A DNA stretch of 10,761 bases from an uncultured Oscillospiraceae bacterium (lineage in GTDB: Bacteria > Bacillota > Clostridia > Oscillospirales > Oscillospiraceae): the NCBI GenBank assembly GCA_934593275.1, contig CAKTQE010000068.1, forward strand, positions 1-10,761. Direction: 5' to 3'. A program made the position numbers and the translations under genes. The stretch's first letter is position 1, and the number at the start of each line of letters is the position of its first letter. Shown piece by piece: positions 6,012-10,761 of the stretch. A model generated the notes under the pieces. It was not told the origin of the DNA and did not search any database. It worked only from the letters and a program-made list of their open reading frames with translations.

Positions 6012-7011
6012 TTATCAAAAACTTAACGACTGTATTCACGCTCCGGCGCACCTGAAAGAGGACGTGCTTCAAAAAGCCCGGGCCATGAAGCCCAGGCGCT
6101 CCAAGGTGCTGCCCCGGCTGGTGGCAGCGGCGGCCTTGGCGGCGGTGATTCCCCTGTCCGTATTGGCCGTGACGAAAATGCCCGGTCTGCGGGAATACCT
6201 GACCCGGTTCGGTTTCAAAAATCCGGAAGCGGTGGAACAGCTGGTGGAGAAAAACACCCAGGAAGTGTCCCACAGCAATGACTTGGCACACTACGCCATT
6301 GAGGAAACCCTTTGCGACGGCAATGCGCTGTATGTAACGGTAAAAATCACCCCCAGAAACAGCAGCCATTTTGTGGTGCCTGATTACACCATGCTCTCCG
6401 ACAGCATTCAGACCCTGAACCTGGAGGGTCCGGCGGGCCAGACGGTGGGGGAATACCTGAAATCCGCCAAGAAAGAGCCTGTATTTGCCGGCGTGTGGCT
6501 GGGAACCAACGGAGAGGGGTCTCAGGGCTGGTGTGACCCCCAGGGCAACCTTTATTACTATATTACCGCGCAGATGCCTGCGGATGGCATTCTTCATGTA
6601 TCCGGAACTGCCAGAACCAAGCAGATGAAAGAAGTCTGCCGAGTGACTTTTGAGCAGAAAGTGGAAAGCAAAGCCTCTGCCCAGGAAACCACGGCGGGCA
6701 GCTGCGACCCCCGGATTACGGAATCCGGCATTGAAATGGAAAGCATTCAGGTGGAAGAAACGGAGCTTGGGTATTATGTAACCTTTACTTGGCGCAAACT
6801 CTATGAGAATCGGTCTGTCAGCCTGAGCCTGACGGATGAATCCGGCGAATACTTGCCCGGTTTGCCAACTTTCAGCAGCGGGCAGACCCTGAACGCCGAT
6901 GGCAGCTACACCCAGACCCTTGCCGCGCAAAAAACCGTGGGCATGGAAGATCTGTATTTTGTGATCCAGTGGGGGCAGCCTTTTGGGCCGTACCCTGTGC
7001 TGGCAAAGTAA
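5998..7011 (+). CDS. Membrane-anchored putative anti-sigma factor
   Basis: A 337-residue single-pass protein. The N-terminal 37 residues are short, charged and cytoplasmic; one membrane helix spans about 40-58 (LVAAAALAAVIPLSVLAV); the remaining 280 residues should be outside and look like beta-rich domains with no catalytic motif I recognise. Start ATG 5998 has AAGGAG (5982-5987) 10 nt upstream and overlaps the sigma stop, the standard sign of a cognate sigma/anti-sigma pair. The architecture resembles the DUF4179-type proteins that follow ECF sigma genes in Firmicutes, but I do not see a ZAS zinc motif (HxxxCxxC), so anti-sigma function rests mainly on context. The external part is the likely sensor, or the docking site for the lipoprotein encoded next. 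Confidence 0.78.
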   Translation: MTYADYQKLNDCIHAPAHLKEDVLQKARAMKPRRSKVLPRLVAAAALAAVIPLSVLAVTKMPGLREYLTRFGFKNPEAVEQLVEKNTQEVSHSNDLAHYAIEETLCDGNALYVTVKITPRNSSHFVVPDYTMLSDSIQTLNLEGPAGQTVGEYLKSAKKEPVFAGVWLGTNGEGSQGWCDPQGNLYYYITAQMPADGILHVSGTARTKQMKEVCRVTFEQKVESKASAQETTAGSCDPRITESGIEMESIQVEETELGYYVTFTWRKLYENRSVSLSLTDESGEYLPGLPTFSSGQTLNADGSYTQTLAAQKTVGMEDLYFVIQWGQPFGPYPVLAK

Positions 7012-7024
7012 GGAGGAAAATGAC

Positions 7025-8176
7025 ATGAAAAAGATATTGCCCATTTTACTGGCTTGTTTGATGCTCTGGGGCTGTGGTGCCAAGGAAGCCCCCGCCCCTA
7101 CTACCGTGGTGACAGTGGCGACAGAGGCGGCAGAAACCACCGTGGCAACAGGACCCACCGTGGCAGCAGAACCCGTAGAAACAGAACCGATTCCGGAGCA
7201 TTTGCAGCTCAAGCCTCTGGAAAATTACAACGTGGACGCAGAGGTCTTTTCCCGCGGGGTCACATCTGCCGCCCCTGTAGAAATGGCACCGCTGGGGCTG
7301 ACGGCGGAGCAGCTGCTGTCCATCCTGATGCCCGAGGACACCTCCCAGCGGACGGCAGAAAATAAGGAATTCAGACGCATTGTGACCACGGAGCAGGGCA
7401 GCAGCCTGACATTCACGGATATCCATTTCACTGCTTACCGGGGCGGATATGAACGTCAGGATTTACGGGAAATGGAGGGCCTGCTGTCAGGCTGGGCCCA
7501 GGAACACCCGGAGGATGCGGTACATTCCCTGGATTTTATGTCCCCGGAGGAGGCCCTTCAAAAGGCACAAGATGTATTGAAGCAGATGAACGTGGGCTAT
7601 GAACCGGTGGTGGATGTCTTTGCAGCCCTCACCGGCCCGGAAATCAACGCCTACCAAGAGGTTTGCCTGGATGACCCCATGTATACGGAATTTGGGAAAT
7701 TCCACATGCTTCCGGAGCTGACGGATGCCCATGATGCCTATTATCTCCACTTTTCCTTTGCGTTCAACGGCATTCCCCTATCCCAGCCAGGTGTCATGAG
7801 CAACACCTACGGTGCGGTATTCGCCCCGGATGCGGCCATGCTCATCACCCGAGAGGGCATTGCGTTCTTTTCTTGCCTGGGTCTGCAAGCACTGAAGTCC
7901 GTAAGGGAACCCCAGGCCCTGATCACGGCGGAGCAGGCCATTGAAGCCATGGGGAAGGTGGTGCAGGACCGTTTTTACGACCAGGAAGTCTATAGCACTT
8001 CCCGGCTGGAACTGGGGTATCTTCCCTTGTGTGCAGAGGGAAAAACCACGCTGATCCCCTATTGGGGCGTAGAAGTGACGTCCTTGCCACTGCCAGATGA
8101 CCTGCCGCCCCAATACCGTCCTCAGATCAGCGACTGGTTCAACGGCTTCACCGGTACCTATTTTACGGATGAATAA
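7025..8176 (+). CDS. Lipoprotein of the ECF sigma operon, function unknown
   Basis: A 383-residue probable lipoprotein. The N-terminus MKKILPILLACLMLWGC has a short basic start, a hydrophobic core and a lipobox-like LWGC with Cys17 as the lipidated residue; Trp at -2 is unusual. Residues 21-57 are a Thr/Ala/Val/Glu/Pro low-complexity tether, and about 60-383 form a folded extracellular domain I cannot assign to a family. I choose ATG 7025 because AAGGAGG (7010-7016) is 8 nt upstream; an in-frame ATG at 6983 lies inside the anti-sigma gene and would add a hydrophilic extension before the signal peptide. The ribosome site overlaps the anti-sigma stop codon, so it is the third gene of the operon. 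It may sense or transduce the envelope signal to the anti-sigma, or be an effector of the regulon. Confidence 0.85.
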   Translation: MKKILPILLACLMLWGCGAKEAPAPTTVVTVATEAAETTVATGPTVAAEPVETEPIPEHLQLKPLENYNVDAEVFSRGVTSAAPVEMAPLGLTAEQLLSILMPEDTSQRTAENKEFRRIVTTEQGSSLTFTDIHFTAYRGGYERQDLREMEGLLSGWAQEHPEDAVHSLDFMSPEEALQKAQDVLKQMNVGYEPVVDVFAALTGPEINAYQEVCLDDPMYTEFGKFHMLPELTDAHDAYYLHFSFAFNGIPLSQPGVMSNTYGAVFAPDAAMLITREGIAFFSCLGLQALKSVREPQALITAEQAIEAMGKVVQDRFYDQEVYSTSRLELGYLPLCAEGKTTLIPYWGVEVTSLPLPDDLPPQYRPQISDWFNGFTGTYFTDE

Positions 8177-8227
8177 GGACCACCGCGGAGCCTCTCTCAC
8201 AGCATTTGCGCACCGGCAGCGTCGCCT

Positions 8228-8270
8228 TTGACCATAGAGCATTCCGTTTAGCGGTCACGCTTATGGTCAA
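8228..8270. repeat. Inverted repeat after the lipoprotein gene
   Basis: TTGACCATA (8228-8236) pairs with TATGGTCAA (8262-8270), and the inner AGC/GC(T) bases can extend the stem. The sequence after the right arm, GTCCCTTTCC, is pyrimidine-rich but not a true T-run, so it is at best a weak terminator for the ECF operon. It lies upstream of the MATE promoter and could instead be an operator. Confidence 0.45.
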
Positions 8271-8317
8271 GTCCCTTTCCGCCGTCTTTAATCGGGTATA
8301 AAATATTTGAAAACCAC

Positions 8318-8346
8318 TTGCTTTTTGTGGTATTTTACGATATAAT
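8318..8346 (+). promoter_or_regulatory. Strong sigma-A type promoter of the MATE gene
   Basis: TTGCTT (8318-8323), a 17-nt spacer and a perfect TATAAT (8341-8346). Transcription should begin near 8353, giving a leader of about 44 nt that holds the GGAAGGAG ribosome site. CCAC (8314-8317) and GTGG (8327-8330) flank the -35 as a short inverted repeat that could be a repressor half-site pair. Confidence 0.82.
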
Positions 8347-8396
8347 ATTCCGGTTTTTGTATATATATGAGGCAGACGGACGGAAGGAGATTTTTC

Positions 8397-9773
8397 ATGC
8401 AGGGAGAAACGTTACGGGAGAATAAAATGGGCGTGATGCCCGTGGGGCGGCTGCTGGTGAATATGGCACTGCCCATGATCATTTCCATGCTGGTACAGGC
8501 CCTTTACAATATTGTGGACAGCATTTATGTGTCCCAGGTGTCGGAAAGTGCGGTAACGGCACTGTCCCTGGCCTTTCCGGTGCAGAACATGCAGATCGGC
8601 TTTGCGGTGGGCGTAGGCGTAGGTGTCAATGCCTTTTTGTCCCAGAGCCTGGGGCGGAAAGATCAGGAGAGTGCCAACTGGGCGGCGGGTCAGGGATTTT
8701 TCCTGATGCTCATTTGCACCGCCATGTTTATGCTCTTTGGCTTTTTCGGTGTTCGGCCCTACTATGAAATGCAGTCCAGCGTTCAGGAGACGGTGGAGGG
8801 CGGCATTGCCTATACCAGCATTTGCTGCCTGTTTACCGTGGGCGTCTTTATCCAGGTCCTCTGCGAGCGGCTGCTGCAAGCCACCGGCCGGGCCACCCAG
8901 ACCATGGTGCTTCAGGCCACCGGTGCGATTCTCAACATCATCCTTGACCCGGTGTTTATCCATGGCCGCTGGGGTATGCCCAAAATGGGCGTGGCCGGTG
9001 CGGCGGTGGCCACGGTCATCGGCCAGTGCGTGGCGGCGGTGCTGGGCATTTATATGAACATCCGGCACAATCCCGATGTACAGCTGGGATTCAAGTACAT
9101 GAAGCCCAACTGGAAAATCATTTCCCCCATTCTCACAGTGGGCATTCCCAGCGTGATCATGAACGGCATCGGTTCTGTGATGAACTTCGGCATGAACCAG
9201 ATTTTGCAGGGCTTCCACGAGACGGCCACCGGCGTGTTTGGCATCTACTTTAAGCTTCAAAGCCTGTTCTTTATGCCCCTGTTTGGCATTAACAACGCCA
9301 CCATTTCCATTATCGCCTACAACTACGGCGCACGGAAGCCCAAGCGCATTGTCCACACCCTGAAACTGGCAACCGCCGTGGCGGTGTGCATCATGCTGGT
9401 GGGCCTGACTATTTTCCAGCTGTTCCCGGATAAGCTTCTGGATTTGTTCAATCCCACAGAGGACTTTATGGCCATCGGTGTCCGGGCATTGCGGATCCTG
9501 TGTCTGCCGTTCCCGGTGGCGGCGGTGTGCATTGCCCTCAGTGCCTCTTTCCAGGCCCTGGGCAACGGCATTTATTCAACCATTGTCTCTTTGTGCCGCC
9601 AACTGCTGGTGCTGCTGCCGGTAGCGTATCTGCTGAGCCTGACGGGGGACGTTAACGCCGTGTGGTGGTCCTTCCCCATAGCAGAAATCGCCTCCGCCCT
9701 GGTCACGGCCCTGCTCTTTGCCAGACTGTACCGGCAGAAAGTCAAGCCTCTCTTTTCCGGGGTTCAGGAGTAA
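8397..9773 (+). CDS. MATE-family multidrug/toxin efflux transporter
   Basis: A 458-residue polytopic inner-membrane protein of the multi-antimicrobial extrusion family, which exports cationic drugs or metabolites using a Na+ or H+ gradient. About twelve hydrophobic helices are visible. Family signatures: an N-terminal LPMIISMLVQALYNIVDS helix (25-42), LSQSLGRKD (81-89), ERLLQATGR (157-165) and GAILNIILDPVFI (176-188), with a similar set in the second half. Length is normal (about 450). The ATG at 8397 follows GGAAGGAG by 7 nt; the in-frame ATG at 8367 would add a polar N-terminus and lacks a ribosome site. It has its own promoter and no partner gene, so it is a monocistronic unit. The substrate cannot be predicted; such transporters are common in gut Clostridia and need not mean drug resistance. 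Confidence 0.93.
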   Translation: MQGETLRENKMGVMPVGRLLVNMALPMIISMLVQALYNIVDSIYVSQVSESAVTALSLAFPVQNMQIGFAVGVGVGVNAFLSQSLGRKDQESANWAAGQGFFLMLICTAMFMLFGFFGVRPYYEMQSSVQETVEGGIAYTSICCLFTVGVFIQVLCERLLQATGRATQTMVLQATGAILNIILDPVFIHGRWGMPKMGVAGAAVATVIGQCVAAVLGIYMNIRHNPDVQLGFKYMKPNWKIISPILTVGIPSVIMNGIGSVMNFGMNQILQGFHETATGVFGIYFKLQSLFFMPLFGINNATISIIAYNYGARKPKRIVHTLKLATAVAVCIMLVGLTIFQLFPDKLLDLFNPTEDFMAIGVRALRILCLPFPVAAVCIALSASFQALGNGIYSTIVSLCRQLLVLLPVAYLLSLTGDVNAVWWSFPIAEIASALVTALLFARLYRQKVKPLFSGVQE

Positions 9774-9800
9774 TTTCCGGGGGCGCAGGGGTGTTGCGCA

Positions 9801-10190
9801 TGTAGGGGCGGCAACCTTGCCGCCCGCCACGTTCCGAATACAACCTGTGCGGTTGAATGAAATCACGCAATGTAGCGGCGATGATTCATCGATGAAATCA
9901 ATGTGTGATTGCCCCCGGCAATCAATTGATTTTGATTCGCTGCGCGGAGCACCACCATCCAGCCCCGGCGAGGGGCTGGCTCCGTTACAAATTACACCCT
10001 GTTTCGTTGAACGGTATCACACAATACAACGACAAACGTTTTTCCGTTGGATGTTACAAATGTAAACGTACCACGATTCCGGCCCTTCGGGCCGGTTGGC
10101 GGCAGATTGCCGCCGCTACATTGCGTGGTGCCTTTTAACCGCACGGGTTATACTTGCAACGTGGCGGGCGGCATGGTAGCCGCCCCTACA
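9801..10190. repeat. Composite hairpin repeat, copy 2, with 80-bp inverted ends
   Basis: A 390-bp non-coding element. Its first 80 bp (9801-9880) and the reverse complement of its last 80 bp (10190-10111) align without gaps at 68 of 80 positions by my hand count. Both arms start TGTAGGGGCG and end TGTAGCGGCG. Inside are stem-loops at 9907-9923 (GATTGCC/GGCAATC), 9959-9979 (CCAGCCCC/GGGGCTGG), 10079-10095 (CCGGCCC/GGGCCGG) and 10098-10114 (GGCGGCA/TGCCGCC). It shares ordered modules with copy 1 at 3305-3504. It encodes no transposase and I see no target-site duplication. It resembles a MITE or a BIME-like mosaic of REP units; it accounts for most of the gap after the MATE gene. Confidence 0.85.
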
Positions 10191-10198
10191 ATCATGTA

Positions 10199-10246
10199 CC
10201 ACGTTCCGAATGTAACCTGTTCGGTTGAACGGTACCACCCCCGACA
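10199..10246. repeat. Extra copy of the linker module of the composite repeat
   Basis: CCACGTTCCGAATGTAACC and the following TGTTCGGTTGAACGGTACCAC closely repeat 9827-9866 in direct orientation; related versions occur at about 9990-10022 and 3345-3366. It lies outside the 80-bp inverted end, so the element has grown or decayed by module rather than as one unit. The remainder, 10247-10310, shows no feature I can name except a G5/C6 run at 10297-10309. Confidence 0.65.
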
Positions 10247-10324
10247 TGTCATTCCGCCCATTACATAACCCGGCAAAAACGGCGCATCCTGTTTTTGGGG
10301 GAACCCCCCGAAAGGAGCGCAAGT

Positions 10325-10426
10325 GTGAAAAAAGAAGAGAAAAAGCCCCTGCCCTGGGAGGCCATCGATCCAAAGCCTCCGGTGATCCAATCCGGGCATA
10401 TGGAAAATCGGATCCGAAATCAATAG
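10325..10426 (+). CDS. Probable small protein, 33 residues, unknown function
   Basis: A short gene starting at GTG 10325, with a strong GAAAGGAG ribosome site 7 nt upstream and TAG at 10424-10426. The product begins with a lysine/glutamate-rich stretch (KKEEKK), followed by PLPWEAIDPKPPVIQSG and a basic end (NRIRNQ); it is hydrophilic, without a membrane span or signal peptide. A strong intrinsic terminator starts 5 nt after the stop, so the ORF, ribosome site and terminator form a compact unit. I know no family for it. It sits just beyond the composite repeat and no clear promoter is visible upstream. The chief doubt is its length and the GTG start; conservation at the protein level would settle it. 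Confidence 0.6.
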   Translation: MKKEEKKPLPWEAIDPKPPVIQSGHMENRIRNQ

Positions 10427-10430
10427 GCAC

Positions 10431-10472
10431 TTGTCGGAAAGGCCCCCAGGGGTTTTTCCGACAAAATTTTTA
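10431..10472 (+). terminator. Intrinsic terminator after the small gene
   Basis: TTGTCGGAAA (10431-10440) pairs exactly with TTTCCGACAA (10455-10464); inside, GGCCCC and GGGG can add pairs. A run AATTTTTAT follows on the plus strand. This is a strong Rho-independent terminator; because the left side reads TGCC rather than an A-run, it is directional towards plus. Confidence 0.88.
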
Positions 10473-10510
10473 TGACTGGCGCACAGCCCCATTCTCCCAA
10501 CTCCCGGCCC

Positions 10511-10536
10511 TTTGACAAAACGAGGCAAATGTCAAA
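10511..10536. repeat. Inverted repeat upstream of the right-edge gene
   Basis: TTTGACA (10511-10517) and TGTCAAA (10530-10536) form a perfect 7-bp dyad with a 12-nt centre. It is followed by an AT-rich tract to 10573, then the promoter. A dyad of this spacing is typical of a dimeric regulator site; it could also include an unused -35. Confidence 0.45.
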
Positions 10537-10573
10537 AATAAACAAATTTTAGCGAAGATGTGAATAAATTTTA

Positions 10574-10602
10574 TTGAAGTTCATCCTATGTTGTGCTATG
10601 AT
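10574..10602 (+). promoter_or_regulatory. Promoter of the right-edge gene
   Basis: TTGAAG (10574-10579), a 17-nt spacer and TATGAT (10597-10602), preceded by an A/T-rich stretch (about 10530-10573) that may act as an UP element. Transcription should start near 10609, giving a leader of about 56 nt. Confidence 0.72.
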
Positions 10603-10611
10603 GGCGGGGCG

Positions 10612-10637
10612 GAGGGAGCAAGCACGCTTGTTCTCTC
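10612..10637 (+). promoter_or_regulatory. Leader hairpin at the 5' end of the right-edge mRNA
   Basis: GAGGGAGCAA (10612-10621) and TTGTTCTCTC (10628-10637) pair over 10 positions, two of them G-U, around a GCACGC loop. The stem starts only a few bases after the predicted transcription start and ends 13 nt before the ribosome site, so it probably protects the 5' end; it leaves AGGAGG free. Confidence 0.5.
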
Positions 10638-10664
10638 ATCTGTAAATCACAGGAGGAGTCATCT

Positions 10665-10761
10665 ATGAAAGAAAACCAAGCACCCCAATTCCCGGCACGG
10701 CCCCGCACAGAGCTTTGCTACAAGCTGCTGATGTTTACCGCCGCCATTACCGGCATGGCCC
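10665..10761 (+). CDS. Partial gene, probable membrane protein (5' end only)
   Basis: Thirty-two codons of an open reading frame running off the right edge. The ATG at 10665 has AGGAGG (10651-10656) 8 nt upstream and a promoter at 10574-10602. The first 17 residues are hydrophilic (MKENQAPQFPARPRTEL); from about residue 18 the sequence turns hydrophobic (CYKLLMFTAAITGMA), which looks like the start of a membrane helix with a short cytoplasmic N-terminus. The family cannot be recognised from this much. Confidence 0.8.
   Translation, partial: MKENQAPQFPARPRTELCYKLLMFTAAITGMA

Noticed and set aside
5476..7212. 578-codon open frame on the minus strand opposite the sigma/anti-sigma genes
   Set aside because: It is antisense to two well-supported genes, rich in Pro/His as expected of a shadow frame, without recognisable domains or a ribosome site.
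8412..9356. 314-codon open frame antisense to the MATE gene
   Set aside because: Histidine- and glycine-rich shadow of a transporter gene; no domain and no ribosome site.
10047..10528. Several short frames on both strands across the composite repeat
   Set aside because: They arise from GC-rich inverted repeats; none has a ribosome site except the GTG-start gene at 10325, which is in a different frame and reported separately.
10512..10540. TTGACA at 10512 as the -35 of the right-edge gene
   Set aside because: At 17 nt the -10 would be AAAATA, much worse than TTGAAG-17-TATGAT just downstream; the TTGACA is better seen as half of a dyad.

Overview
The window reads as chromosome of a low-oxygen, moderately high-GC Bacillota (Firmicutes), most likely an Oscillospiraceae/Ruminococcaceae-type gut Clostridium. 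The grounds are strong AGGAGG-type ribosome sites, a lysine riboswitch, a macro-plus-helical-domain protein and a short ECF sigma/anti-sigma operon of Firmicutes type, and GC-rich dispersed intergenic repeats. The taxonomic call is inference; no rRNA or other marker is present.

Layout. Positions 1-230 hold a promoter and a complete lysine riboswitch aptamer on the minus strand, serving a gene beyond the left edge. From 355 to 3213 on the plus strand lie a HAD-family phosphatase, a MoxR/CoxD-like AAA+ ATPase and a CoxE-like VWA protein; the last two overlap by 8 nt and are a classic chaperone pair. Positions 3214-3599 are a repeat-filled convergent gap. On the minus strand, 5346 to 3600, come a macro-domain protein with a C-terminal helical (HTH-like) domain and a small stand-alone VWA protein, separated by a hairpin with a T-run. 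Positions 5481-8176 (plus) form an ECF sigma factor operon: sigma factor with TTG start, membrane-anchored putative anti-sigma, lipoprotein. Positions 8318-9773 hold a promoter and a MATE-family efflux transporter. Positions 9801-10246 are a second, larger composite repeat with 80-bp inverted ends. After it come a probable 33-codon small gene with its own terminator, then a promoter, a structured leader and the first 32 codons of a probable membrane protein running off the right edge.

How things fit together. The MoxR/CoxE pair normally remodels or matures a client complex; no client (molybdenum hydroxylase, CO dehydrogenase) is in the window, and the ATPase carries an unusual Cys/His-rich tail. 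The macro/VWA pair converges on it, so two VWA proteins sit in adjacent loci, but I see no proof that they act together. The ECF trio looks like an envelope-signal module with an autoregulatory-type promoter (TGAAAC, 17 nt, CGTG). I do not see a clearly new defence or biosynthetic system. The least explained items are the composite hairpin repeats, the small gene next to one of them, and the client of the MoxR/VWA pair.
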